A stretch of DNA of 19,149 nt from Candidatus Zixiibacteriota bacterium (GCA_022564135.1 JADFLZ010000010.1:1-19149), one strand, 5' to 3'; shown: positions 7,127 through 15,259, counted from the first letter of the stretch. Numbers and translations are program-made. Notes: generated from the sequence alone by a model not told the origin.

Positions 7127-8011
7127 ATGGCGACTGTATCTGAATTAGATGATAGAATAGAGAAATGTCAGAGGATTTTGGACTCTGACCCTAACTCACA
7201 AATTTTTGCTGCCTTGGCAGAGGCATATCGCAAAAAGGGAGACCTAGATCTGGCTTTTAAAGTGTGTAAAAATGGACTGAAAGTACATGACGATTACGGC
7301 TCTGCTCATGTCGTTATGTCTAAAATAAATCTCGACCGCGGTCAATATGACTGGGCTGAGATAGAAGCCAAACGTGCAGCCGATCTCGACGGTCGTACCC
7401 GCTCTGTGGAACTGCTGCTGTCGGAAATTTACATCTATAAAGGCGAATTTTCACAAGCCATAAAACTGTTGAAAGAACTCAGCAGCCGTGACCCGGAAAA
7501 TCCTCAGATTCAAAAACTACTGGAGATTGCACAGAAAATTCCGGAAGAACAAAATGCTTATCTGGACGAGACCATAGTTAGCGAAGGTCCCTCGGGCAGC
7601 AGCTCAGACTCACCGTCTGTAATTGATGAAACAGAAACTGAGACGAGCAAGCCATTTGAACTGCATGACATTCTTACCGGAGCTCTGGCCATAAAAGGAC
7701 TAAAGGGCGCTATGCTTGTCAGCCAGGATGGTCTGGTAGCTGATTCGGAATGGAGAAGCCCCCTGGAAGTAAATGACTGCGGAGCAGTTTTGTCGGAAAT
7801 ATGGAAAATGCTGAGCAGTGAACTTGTCAATAACTCCTTTGGCAACGTGCAAAATGTTCTTATTGAAGCAGCAGAATCAACTTTTTATATAAATCAGAAT
7901 TCAAAAGGCATTTTCATTTTTGTGGCAGGTAAAAAAGCTAATTTGGGCAATGTTCGCATGAAAATCGAGGGACTGATGTCAAATTATGCAAAAACAGCAG
8001 GTGCTATATGA
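7127..8011 (+). CDS. TPR protein with C-terminal roadblock/LC7 domain
   Basis: The product has 294 residues. Residues about 5-135 are tetratricopeptide repeats (SQIFAALAEAYRKKGDLDLA, GSAHVVMSKINLDRGQYDWA, VELLLSEIYIYKGEFSQAIK), giving a protein-binding surface. A Ser/Glu/Thr-rich linker (about 135-170) leads to a roadblock/LC7 domain (about 175-290; IKGLKGAMLVSQDGLVADSE, then IFIFVAGKKANLGNVRMKIE). Roadblock domains dimerise and bind small GTPases such as MglA. ATG 7127 is chosen because MATVSELDDRIEKCQ gives a clean helix start. GTG 7115 is possible, an in-frame TGA at 7112 excludes anything earlier, and neither has a clear Shine-Dalgarno. The stop overlaps the next start (ATGA at 8008-8011), indicating translational coupling. 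Confidence 0.85.
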   Translation: MATVSELDDRIEKCQRILDSDPNSQIFAALAEAYRKKGDLDLAFKVCKNGLKVHDDYGSAHVVMSKINLDRGQYDWAEIEAKRAADLDGRTRSVELLLSEIYIYKGEFSQAIKLLKELSSRDPENPQIQKLLEIAQKIPEEQNAYLDETIVSEGPSGSSSDSPSVIDETETETSKPFELHDILTGALAIKGLKGAMLVSQDGLVADSEWRSPLEVNDCGAVLSEIWKMLSSELVNNSFGNVQNVLIEAAESTFYINQNSKGIFIFVAGKKANLGNVRMKIEGLMSNYAKTAGAI

Positions 8012-8994
8012 ACTTATCAGGTGAAGCTACAAAACGACTACTGTTGTATTCGCTAATTTTATTGGTCGTGCCATTGATGTTGTTTCCGGAAAGACTCGGA
8101 ACTTATCTGCAGGACTATTCTTCGACTAATATCGTCCTGGAGCTTCTTTTCTATCTGCTCCTGACATTCGTGCTGTACAGACAGGCTAACGCTATTCAAA
8201 TGGTTGCCATCGTCTTTATCGGACTGGGCTACAGATTACTCATAAGTTCGATATTTTCTGTTTTGATTTCGGCCTTTTATGACATAAGCAGCTCTGTCGC
8301 CTTTTCTTTAGGGATGTACGGATACTTACCGAGTTTGCTTTTCCAGGTTTTTGCTACCCAGTTTATAATCAAAAGCACTATGGATGAGATATTTTTCAGT
8401 CGACCCCGTATGCGCCGCCCACAGCAGTCAGATTCTGCCACATTTGATTCAGTTGAGACCGGAACCTCGACCTTTGTCGTTACTAAAGAAAAGAATGCTG
8501 TCAGACCCGATTCTCCTCCGCCCAGATCGCTCCAGAATCAATCAAGTTTCGAAAACCGTTCTGCAGCAGCCGAGTCACCAGTAGTTGGCGGAGAGGCTCA
8601 AGGGTTCGATAAGGCGACCAGATATATTGGAGAACATAGTTCTGTTAAGCTGGCGGCAGTAGTCGACCATGAAGGTCTGCTGTTATCAAATTTTACACGC
8701 GGCGGAATAATCGCAGAAGATGTTGCTCCCTTTGCTTTGCTTATTAAAGCAAACGGAGCCGGAAGTATGAACTTTCTAAGCTACGGCTGCCCGGAAAGAG
8801 TAGAATTTCAGTTAAGTAATGACAGGGTAGTCCTCTGCTATGAAGAGACATATTGTCTTATGGTCATAGCAGAAAGACATAGTGATGATTTATTAAATAT
8901 TCGCATAAATCAAGCAATGGAAATGGTCAAGAAACATATGTCCGAGAGGTATGGCAAAATGCTGCACCCGGCAATGGAGAAATCATATGCATGA
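8008..8994 (+). CDS. Membrane protein with C-terminal roadblock/LC7-like domain
   Basis: The product has 328 residues. Residues 1-125 hold four hydrophobic segments (around LLLYSLILLVVPLMLF, VLELLFYLLLTFVLY, MVAIVFIGLGYRLLISSIF and MYGYLPSLLFQVFATQFII). A polar, Pro/Ser-rich linker follows (about 130-195). The C-terminal 125 residues have the roadblock/longin-like pattern: VKLAAVVDHEGLLLSNF, a central helix, YCLMVIAERHSDDLLNIRIN, and a final helix. The topology suggests a cytoplasmic roadblock domain tethered to the inner membrane, a possible docking site for MglA or the other roadblock proteins. It overlaps the preceding gene by four bases and the following one by eight. Assignment of the domain is from pattern only; the N-terminal membrane region is not a family I recognise. 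Confidence 0.75.
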   Translation: MNLSGEATKRLLLYSLILLVVPLMLFPERLGTYLQDYSSTNIVLELLFYLLLTFVLYRQANAIQMVAIVFIGLGYRLLISSIFSVLISAFYDISSSVAFSLGMYGYLPSLLFQVFATQFIIKSTMDEIFFSRPRMRRPQQSDSATFDSVETGTSTFVVTKEKNAVRPDSPPPRSLQNQSSFENRSAAAESPVVGGEAQGFDKATRYIGEHSSVKLAAVVDHEGLLLSNFTRGGIIAEDVAPFALLIKANGAGSMNFLSYGCPERVEFQLSNDRVVLCYEETYCLMVIAERHSDDLLNIRINQAMEMVKKHMSERYGKMLHPAMEKSYA

Positions 8995-9328
8995 AATACT
9001 GAGTGAACTGAACAAAACCACCGGCATTACCGGCTCAATGGTAGTTGGCAATGATGGTATTGTAATTGCGGCTAATCTGCAGGAAAACGTGGAAGACGAC
9101 ACTATCGGAGCCCTGGCGGCATCGATAACCGCCAACATCCATAAATCGCTGGAGCGTCTCCAGAGCAGCCCTTTGACACATGTTACCATAGAAGCTGATG
9201 ACGCCAAGCTGTTTTTCAGCGATGCCGGACTCGGCATTCTGGTCGTAACCGCAGAGAAAGAAGTGAATATCGGTCTGATACGACTTGAAATTAAGCACGC
9301 CATATCACGATTGAAAACGTCAAGTTAG
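8987..9328 (+). CDS. Stand-alone roadblock/LC7 domain protein
   Basis: This 113-residue protein is a single roadblock/LC7 domain: an N-terminal helix (MHEILSELNKTTGITGSMV), strand and loop VVGNDGIVIAANL, a central helix (DTIGALAASITANIHKSLERL), strands (HVTIEADDAKLFFSDAG, LGILVVTAEKEVN) and a C-terminal helix. It resembles MglB-type regulators of MglA GTPases, which act as dimers. ATG 8987 is chosen because GGAGA (8976-8980) lies six bases upstream and the helix begins there; in-frame codons further upstream only extend into the preceding gene. It overlaps that gene by eight bases and lies 26 bases before mglA. Confidence 0.88.
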   Translation: MHEILSELNKTTGITGSMVVGNDGIVIAANLQENVEDDTIGALAASITANIHKSLERLQSSPLTHVTIEADDAKLFFSDAGLGILVVTAEKEVNIGLIRLEIKHAISRLKTSS

Positions 9329-9354
9329 AAACTAAGAATAGTAGGAAGAAGTAA

Positions 9355-10452
9355 ATGGTATCAATTAACTACTCAGCGCGAGAGGTCTGCTGCAAAATAG
9401 TCTATTATGGTCCGGGCTTATCGGGCAAGACTACCAACCTGCAATATGTCCACACCAAAGTGCCCAGCACGACACGCGGAGAACTTATATCTCTGGCGAC
9501 TGAAGCAGACCGGACTCTCTATTTTGATTTCCTGCCAATTAATATTGGTACAATCAATGGATTTCAGGCCAAGTTTCAGCTCTATACTGTGCCCGGCCAA
9601 GTCTATTACAACGCTACCCGTAAATTAGTTTTGCGCGGTGTAGACGGCGTTGTTTTTGTTGCAGACAGTCAGCCTGACAAGATGGACGAAAATATTGAAG
9701 CTCTGGCAAACCTGATAGATAACCTCAAAGAATATGGTTACGATGTTAATGAGCTGCCATTGGTGATTCAATATAACAAACGTGACCTTCCCAATATAAT
9801 GACGACCGAAGAGATGGATCAAAAGCTCAATACTTATAATTTCCCAACTTTTGAGGCTTCGGCTACGGTGGGAACAGGAGTTTTTGATACGCTCAAGCTG
9901 ATTATCAAGCTTGTCCTGGAAAAAGCTAAAAATTCTAAGGTATCAAGCAAATCCTCGAAGCCAGCCGAAGAAGCACCGGCACCTGCGGCACCTTCGGCGC
10001 CGGCGGCAGAGCCGGCTGCTCAAGCTACAGTTTCACCTGCCGGGCAGCCAGACCCGGACGGGCCTCTGGCCGATCCGGCGGTTCAGCCCTTAGGTAACGA
10101 TCCTTATGCAGCGCCGCCTGCAGCTCCTCAGGTTCAGGGACAGCCGACGGCAGAAGTATCTACAGCCGATATGCCGGCAACATCGGCGACTGATGACAGA
10201 ATTCCGGCGTATCGTCCTTATCCAGGGGCAAAACAGTCGGATTCTTCAGGAGAGGCCGCTTCTGAAACGGATGATAGGCCGTATCCCGGCATGAATCAAA
10301 GTGAGAAGGCTCTCACAAATAATGACTCGGTCGCGGGAGATCAGGCCGCTATGGAAAATTCTGGTTCTCTCACTCCCAAGATGGCGCCTTCGCTTAAGCG
10401 AAGAGAGCAGAAGAAGCGCAGCTTTTTTAAGAAATTGTTTGGAATTAAATAA
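9355..10452 (+). CDS. mglA: MglA-type small Ras-like GTPase with long C-terminal tail
   Basis: The product has 365 residues. Residues 1-197 are an MglA-type GTPase: P-loop GPGLSGKT (19-26), TVPGQ (78-82, in place of DxxG as usual in MglA), YNATRKLVLRGVDGVVFVAD, NKRD (141-144) and the SA motif. MglA sets cell polarity and directs type IV pilus motors to one pole in its GTP-bound state. Beyond about residue 200, where ordinary MglA stops, there is a 165-residue Pro/Ala/Glu-rich tail. The tail has two RPYPGxxQS(D/E) units 21 residues apart (287 and 308) and ends in a basic, aromatic segment, KKRSFFKKLFGIK. Shine-Dalgarno AGGAAG is at 9343-9348. Roadblock genes flank it on both sides. Confidence 0.93.
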   Translation: MVSINYSAREVCCKIVYYGPGLSGKTTNLQYVHTKVPSTTRGELISLATEADRTLYFDFLPINIGTINGFQAKFQLYTVPGQVYYNATRKLVLRGVDGVVFVADSQPDKMDENIEALANLIDNLKEYGYDVNELPLVIQYNKRDLPNIMTTEEMDQKLNTYNFPTFEASATVGTGVFDTLKLIIKLVLEKAKNSKVSSKSSKPAEEAPAPAAPSAPAAEPAAQATVSPAGQPDPDGPLADPAVQPLGNDPYAAPPAAPQVQGQPTAEVSTADMPATSATDDRIPAYRPYPGAKQSDSSGEAASETDDRPYPGMNQSEKALTNNDSVAGDQAAMENSGSLTPKMAPSLKRREQKKRSFFKKLFGIK

Positions 10453-10469
10453 ATATTTAGGAGGCAGGA

Positions 10470-10961
10470 ATGTCTGATGATAGCCTGATAATTTACGAAG
10501 AAGAAATAAATCAGATTGAAGCTCTGATATCCAAGATGCTTAAAGGAGCAGAAGCAAAGTGCGCCCTGCTGGTCGATAAAGACGGCCACCTTATTACCCG
10601 CCTGGGGTTTACGCACTCTCTAGATACTACAGCACTGGCAGCCCTTCTGGCCGGTTCGTTTGCTTCGACAAAAGAGATAGCAAGGCTGGTTGGTGAACCG
10701 GAGTTTTCAGTCCTGTTTCACCAGGGTAAGAAAGACCATATCCACATGTCTATAGTCGGAGATCGTTCAATTTTGGTCGTTATTTTTGACGACCGCACGA
10801 CTATCGGAATGGTTCGCCTTTATGCCAAGGAAACCGCTAGCGGCTTGACCAAGATTTTTGAGGAGATAACAGAGAAGTCTGCCTCAGGCCGTAAGAGCGC
10901 CGTTGAAGGTGATTTTGTTGAGCGTGCTCAGGAAAAGCTGGACGATATTTTTCAGGACTAA
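10470..10961 (+). CDS. Roadblock/LC7 protein, MglB-like
   Basis: This 163-residue cytoplasmic protein has a roadblock/LC7 domain at about residues 12-130 (INQIEALISKMLKGAEAKCA, LLVDKDGHLITRLGF, ALAALLAGSFASTKEIARLVG, HIHMSIVGDRSILVVIFDD, RTTIGMVRLYA). It ends in a charged helical segment (VERAQEKLDDIFQD). Size, the C-terminal extension and position directly after mglA all fit MglB, the dimeric GTPase-activating partner of MglA. The start is strongly supported by AGGAGG at 10459-10464, the best ribosome binding site in the cluster, which suggests higher expression than its neighbours. The gap before pilB is 74 bases, without a terminator, so read-through into pilB is plausible. Confidence 0.87.
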   Translation: MSDDSLIIYEEEINQIEALISKMLKGAEAKCALLVDKDGHLITRLGFTHSLDTTALAALLAGSFASTKEIARLVGEPEFSVLFHQGKKDHIHMSIVGDRSILVVIFDDRTTIGMVRLYAKETASGLTKIFEEITEKSASGRKSAVEGDFVERAQEKLDDIFQD

Positions 10962-11035
10962 GCCTTAGCGCTTAGACAAACAGCACCTAAACTTTTAAGC
11001 TGTAAACGGACAGGAGTTAATTACAGGCAATAGGT

Positions 11036-12736
11036 ATGGCTACAGAACTCAGTAACATACTCGTTAAGCACGGCAAGATTTCTCAGGAACAGGCCGACAA
11101 AGCGCTAAAGCTGGTCAAAAGCGAGAGCGAGAAATTTGAAGCGGCCCTGGTCAAAATCGGCGCTGTTGAGTCAGAATATGACATAGCGCAGTTTATCGGA
11201 AAGCACCTGAAGATTGGCGCCCTTAAGCTTAGTGACATTGAGCTGAATCCGGATATCGTCAAGATGATTCCGCTTGATATCGCCCGCAAGTTCAAAGTCA
11301 TAGCAATCTCAAAAATCGGCAAAAACCTTTTGGTCGCCATAGGTGACCCCAATAATGTCTACGTATTAGACGCCATAAAATTTATAACCGGCTGCACCGT
11401 TCAGCCTATCATTTCACCCGAAAACGCCATCGAAAAAGCTATTGAATTAGAGTATAGAGATACGGGTGCCCTTTCTGACATTGTTGCCAGCCTTGATGCC
11501 GATGATAGTTTAGAAGTAGTCTCCAGTGAGTCGGCTCTTGATGAATCTGATCTGCTTTCTGCCATTCAGGATAAGCCGCTGGTAAAACTGGTAGATTCAA
11601 TTATTGCCGATGCTATTCGAATAGGAGCCTCCGATATTCACCTTGAAACCTATGAAAAGCGGATTCGTGTCCGCTACCGGGTAGACGGTGATTTAAGAGA
11701 ACTTCCGCCACTGCCTTTTAAGTACAGGGCGGCGATAATTTCGCGTATTAAAATTATGGCAGAGCTTGATATATCCGAACGTCGTCTGCCTCAGGACGGA
11801 CGTGTAAAAGTCAAGATCTCCGGTAGAACGGTAGACCTGCGGGTGTCGGTACTGCCAACGATATTCGGCGAGAAGGTTGTTATGCGAATTCTGGACCCGA
11901 TGGCTTTAATGGTAGATATGACCAAGCTCGGCTTTAGAACCGAAGATCTCGACAGTTTCAGAAGGGCTATTAGCCTGCCGTATGGCATAATTTTGGTTAC
12001 CGGACCGACTGGTTCCGGTAAAACTACGACTTTGTATTCCGCCTTAAAATCGATCAATACTGTAGATGTTAATATCATGACAGCCGAAGACCCGGTTGAG
12101 TTTAACTTCGATGGCATCAATCAGGTAGCTGTCAAAGCCGACATAGGTCTGACATTTGCACATACCCTCAGGTCGTTTTTGCGGCAGGATCCGGATATCA
12201 TAATGCTTGGAGAAATTCGTGACGGCGAGACAGCAGAAATAGCCATTCGCGCAGCTCTTACCGGTCACCTTGTTTTTTCCACCTTGCATACTAATGATGC
12301 TCCCTCGTCTATTAACCGTTTAATGGATATGGATGTACCGTTTTATCTGGTAGCTTCAGCCACCAAATTAATACTGGCACAGAGAATGGTCCGAAAAGTC
12401 TGCCAGAACTGTAAGACGGAGATCAATCTGACTAAAGATCAGGTTGAAAGTCTCGGCGTACCGTCAGTCTGTCTGACCAATCTAAGAGCTTTCAAAGGCA
12501 AAGGCTGCGACGAGTGCGGTAATTCCGGACAGTCGGGTAGAACGGCTATATTTGAAATCATGCCTATATCCCCGGCCATTGAAAAGCTGATTCTTGATAG
12601 AGGCAGCGATGCTGATATTCAAAAGACCGCTCTGGATGAAGGTATGTACAGCCTGCGCATGTCTGCAATTGAAAAGATGAAGCAGGGTATGGTCAGCATT
12701 GATGAGGTCTTCGCCACTACGGCGTCTGTAATATAA
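11036..12736 (+). CDS. pilB: Type IV pilus assembly (extension) ATPase PilB
   Basis: This 566-residue PilB/GspE-family secretion ATPase powers pilus extension from the cytoplasmic face. An MshEN/GspE N-terminal domain lies at about residues 1-150 (LVKHGKISQEQADKAL; MIPLDIARKFKVI). The catalytic core follows: ASDIHLE, RRLPQDGR, Walker A GPTGSGKTTT (323-332), Asp box TAEDPVE, Walker B PDIIMLGEIRD and the His box GHLVFSTLHTND. A tetracysteine zinc site lies at Cys456, Cys459, Cys491 and Cys494, as in PilB and unlike PilT. The start at ATG 11036 is positioned well for the family. A better Shine-Dalgarno, AGGAG (11012-11016), lies too far upstream, so initiation may be weak. It follows the MglA/roadblock cluster. 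Confidence 0.95.
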   Translation: MATELSNILVKHGKISQEQADKALKLVKSESEKFEAALVKIGAVESEYDIAQFIGKHLKIGALKLSDIELNPDIVKMIPLDIARKFKVIAISKIGKNLLVAIGDPNNVYVLDAIKFITGCTVQPIISPENAIEKAIELEYRDTGALSDIVASLDADDSLEVVSSESALDESDLLSAIQDKPLVKLVDSIIADAIRIGASDIHLETYEKRIRVRYRVDGDLRELPPLPFKYRAAIISRIKIMAELDISERRLPQDGRVKVKISGRTVDLRVSVLPTIFGEKVVMRILDPMALMVDMTKLGFRTEDLDSFRRAISLPYGIILVTGPTGSGKTTTLYSALKSINTVDVNIMTAEDPVEFNFDGINQVAVKADIGLTFAHTLRSFLRQDPDIIMLGEIRDGETAEIAIRAALTGHLVFSTLHTNDAPSSINRLMDMDVPFYLVASATKLILAQRMVRKVCQNCKTEINLTKDQVESLGVPSVCLTNLRAFKGKGCDECGNSGQSGRTAIFEIMPISPAIEKLILDRGSDADIQKTALDEGMYSLRMSAIEKMKQGMVSIDEVFATTASVI

Positions 12737-12801
12737 AAAATATCGCAAGTGTAGGGCATTGTCTCTCAGCAGCTTATAGCCCTGATTCTACAAATAAAAC
12801 T

Positions 12802-12828
12802 TAAGAAACCTCCGCTTTTTACCGATAA
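12802..12828 (+). promoter_or_regulatory. Sigma-28 (FliA)-like promoter for pilT-pilC
   Basis: TAAG (12802-12805), 15 bases, then ACCGATAA (12821-12828). It matches 7 of 8 positions of GCCGATAA with exact TAAA-N15 spacing. It shares CTTAAG-N16-CCGATAAAT with the site before the PATAN gene. It lies in the 130-base gap between pilB and pilT, with a predicted leader of about 43 bases. Function is inferred from sequence only. Confidence 0.55.
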
Positions 12829-12878
12829 ATTATAGGTATCCAAAGAGCCTGATAAACCGCTTAAATATGGGGAATACC

Positions 12879-13964
12879 ATGGTAGGTCTGCGTGAACTGC
12901 TTGAAGAAATGTTTAAAATGGGAGCTTCCGACTTACATATTACTGTTGGAGCTCCGCCGGTCATCCGAGTTGATGGCAAGCTTCAGCCTCTGAATTATGA
13001 TCCTTTAACCAGTGAAGATACCAAGAAAATAGCTTATACGATGCTCAATGAAAAGCAGAAGTTGAAATTTGAGCAAAACTCCGAACTGGATTTTTCATTC
13101 GGAATTGAGCAGATGAGCAGGTTTCGAGCTAATATGTTTATGCAGCGGGGCAATGTTGCGGTAGTGCTGCGGCAGATTCCTTATGAAGTAAAGTCGTTTG
13201 AAGAACTCGGCTTGCCAAAAGTAATCGCGGAATTTGCAAATCTTCCCCGTGGCCTGGTGCTAATTACCGGACCCACCGGTTCCGGGAAATCTACATCCCT
13301 GGCGTCTGTCATTGACAAAATTAACAGAGAAAGAGCCGTTCATATAATTACTATTGAAGACCCGATCGAATACCTGCATCGCCATAAGAAATCTCTGGTC
13401 AACCAGCGCGAAGTGTATTCTGACACAGCCTCATTTGCCACGGCCTTGAAATATGCCTTGCGGGAAGACCCGGATGTAGTTCTGGTGGGTGAGATGAGAG
13501 ATCTGGAAACAATTGAGTCGGCGCTGCAAATTTCAGAGACCGGACACCTTGCTTTTGCTACCTTGCATACAAACTCTGCTGCAGAATCTGTAAACAGAAT
13601 AGTAGATTGCTTTCCCGCAAATCAACAGGAGCAGGTACGAGTTACGCTTTCGTTCACTCTTCAGGCGATTGTATCGCAGACGTTGATTCCCAAAATTGGC
13701 GGCGGACGTGTATTGGCAATGGAAATATTGGTGGTAACGCCTGCTATCCGGGCACTGATACGTGATGATAAGGTTCATCAGCTATATTCCATGATACAGG
13801 CCGGACAGAAATATGGCATGAAGACGATGAATCAATCACTGGCAGAGTTATATCAGGCCGGCAAAATTACCATAAACGATGCAATGGCGCATAGCGGTTC
13901 AACTCAGGAGTTGACGGAAATGCTCCAGAAAAGTAAAGTTCAAAGATCTCCTGCATTCAGTTAG
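12879..13964 (+). CDS. pilT: Type IV pilus retraction ATPase PilT
   Basis: This 361-residue protein is the normal size for PilT, the hexameric ATPase that depolymerises pili and drives twitching and DNA pull-in. It shows ASDLHITVGAPP near the N-terminus, a PAS-like domain to about residue 100, Walker A GPTGSGKST (131-139), Asp box TIEDPIEYLH, Walker B PDVVLVGEMRD and the His box GHLAFATLHTN. The C-terminal signature AIRALIRDDKVHQLYSMIQ with GMKTMNQSL is specific to PilT rather than PilB. There is no tetracysteine motif. ATG 12879 is preferred over in-frame ATG 12867, because GGGGA (12869-12873) lies five bases upstream. It begins a new transcript from the sigma-28-like site, with pilC following after 27 bases. 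Confidence 0.96.
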   Translation: MVGLRELLEEMFKMGASDLHITVGAPPVIRVDGKLQPLNYDPLTSEDTKKIAYTMLNEKQKLKFEQNSELDFSFGIEQMSRFRANMFMQRGNVAVVLRQIPYEVKSFEELGLPKVIAEFANLPRGLVLITGPTGSGKSTSLASVIDKINRERAVHIITIEDPIEYLHRHKKSLVNQREVYSDTASFATALKYALREDPDVVLVGEMRDLETIESALQISETGHLAFATLHTNSAAESVNRIVDCFPANQQEQVRVTLSFTLQAIVSQTLIPKIGGGRVLAMEILVVTPAIRALIRDDKVHQLYSMIQAGQKYGMKTMNQSLAELYQAGKITINDAMAHSGSTQELTEMLQKSKVQRSPAFS

Positions 13965-13991
13965 TTGAGCAGGTTGAAAGAGGCTAAGTAA

Positions 13992-15188
13992 ATGGCAGTT
14001 TTTGAATACAAAGGAAAGACATTAGCCGGGGCAGCAGTCCAGGGCTCGCTTAAGGCGAAAAGCAAAGAGGACCTTGAACGCGTCTTACGGCAGAACCGTA
14101 TTCTGGTTACCTCGATAACCAGAAAAGCTCCGGACATAAATATAAAATTCGGAACCGGCATAAGTCGCCTGGATATATCCCGGTTTACCCGCCAGTTTGC
14201 GACAATGATTGGCGCCGGGCTGCCCATGGTCCAATGTCTGGAAATCATGGCTTCTCAGACTGATAGTGTTGAGCTTGGTAAAGTTATCACACAGGTAAAA
14301 GAAGGTGTACAGGGTGGTGCTACTCTGGCCGATGCTCTGGCGCGACATCCCAAAGTATTTGACCCGCTTTATTCAAATATGGTACAGGCAGGTGAGGTTG
14401 GTGGTGCACTTGATGTCATTCTTATGCGTTTGGCAGCATATCGCGAAAAGTCAGACCAGCTGATTCGTAAGGTAAAAGGTGCCATGGTCTATCCCTCCGT
14501 TATCGTAGTAGTTGCCGCAGGTGTAACAGTTGGTATGTTGACGTTTATCGTTCCTGTCTTTGCTAAGATGTTCGGAGGGCTAAACGCAGAACTGCCCATG
14601 CCTACTCAGTATGTTCTGGCAATTTCGCATTTCTTGCAAGACTACTTTCTTTACCTGATAGTCGGTTCGATAGGATCTGTTGTCGGTCTTTTGTGGTGGA
14701 AGAAAACTCCGACTGGTGCGCTTCTTTTTGATAAGTTCATGCTTATGACACCAATATTTGGAAACTTGATTAGAAAATCTGCGGTGGCAAGGTTTACTCG
14801 TACACTGGGAACCCTGCTATCGTCTGGTGTGTCAATTATTGAGGCTATGGAGATTACTGCTAAAACCGCAGGTAACGTTGTAATAGCAAACGCGATTAAT
14901 AAGTCGGTGCTGTCAATCGCCGAAGGTGATACAATTACCGGCCCGCTGAAAGAATCGGGTGTTTTTCCTCCAATGGTCACTCAGATGATTGCTGTTGGCG
15001 AAAAGACAGGTGGCCTGGATGATATGCTTAGCAAGATTGCAGATTTCTATGACGAAGAAGTAGATGAAGCTGTAACTGCTCTGACTTCTATAATAGAGCC
15101 GATCATTATTGTATTTATGGGTATTGTCATCGGTGGTATTTTGATAGCTATGTATCTGCCAATGTTCGATATCATTGGAAAAATCTAA
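13992..15188 (+). CDS. pilC: Type IV pilus inner-membrane platform protein PilC
   Basis: This 398-residue protein is the standard length for PilC/GspF, the inner-membrane platform on which PilB and PilT act. Two GspF domains are visible, each with a cytoplasmic helical bundle followed by membrane segments. The first has FTRQFATMIGAGLPMVQCLE, GATLADALARHPKVFDPLY and MVQAGEVGGALD, then a hydrophobic segment near residue 170. The second has FTRTLGTLLSSGVSIIEAME, GVFPPMVTQMIAVGEKTGGLD and a C-terminal membrane helix ending PMFDIIGKI, typical of the family. AGAGG (13979-13983) lies eight bases before the start. It is 27 bases after pilT and surely in the same operon. Confidence 0.96.
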   Translation: MAVFEYKGKTLAGAAVQGSLKAKSKEDLERVLRQNRILVTSITRKAPDINIKFGTGISRLDISRFTRQFATMIGAGLPMVQCLEIMASQTDSVELGKVITQVKEGVQGGATLADALARHPKVFDPLYSNMVQAGEVGGALDVILMRLAAYREKSDQLIRKVKGAMVYPSVIVVVAAGVTVGMLTFIVPVFAKMFGGLNAELPMPTQYVLAISHFLQDYFLYLIVGSIGSVVGLLWWKKTPTGALLFDKFMLMTPIFGNLIRKSAVARFTRTLGTLLSSGVSIIEAMEITAKTAGNVVIANAINKSVLSIAEGDTITGPLKESGVFPPMVTQMIAVGEKTGGLDDMLSKIADFYDEEVDEAVTALTSIIEPIIIVFMGIVIGGILIAMYLPMFDIIGKI

Positions 15189-15229
15189 CGATAAGAAATC
15201 GTAGCTGATTTGGTAATAAACTAAGCAGG

Positions 15230-15251
15230 ACGGCGCCCATAAGGGCGCCGT
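15230..15251 (+). promoter_or_regulatory. Strong GC-rich hairpin just before the histidine kinase start
   Basis: A 9-bp perfect stem, ACGGCGCCC / GGGCGCCGT, has a 4-base ATAA loop. Only eight bases separate it from ATG 15260, in the place where a ribosome binding site would be expected. There is no T tract (TTGCTATAT follows), so it is not a standard intrinsic terminator, though it may weaken read-through from pilC or affect translation initiation. Confidence 0.55.
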
Positions 15252-15259
15252 TGCTATAT

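Noticed and set aside
7093..7143. Short frame starting ATG GCA AAA with a GGTGGA-like sequence upstream
   Set aside because: It gives only 16 residues and overlaps the start of the TPR-roadblock gene; nothing supports it as a coding gene beyond a possible upstream ORF.
10958..10975. CTAAGC/GCTTAG inverted repeat at the end of the MglB-like gene
   Set aside because: A six-base stem with no T tract; too weak for a terminator.
10981..11014. TAAACTTT upstream of pilB as a third sigma-28-like -35 element
   Set aside because: It matches TAAAGTTT at 7 of 8 positions, but no GCCGATAA-like element follows at the required distance.
12750..12792. Interrupted inverted repeat (TGTAGGGC ... GCCC ... CTACA) after pilB
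   Set aside because: The stem is bulged, the loop is over 20 bases and no T tract follows, so I do not call a pilB terminator.
15187..15194. AACGATAA after pilC as a sigma-28-like -10 element for the kinase gene
   Set aside because: The position 15 bases upstream reads GATA instead of TAAA/TAAG, so the two-part motif is absent.
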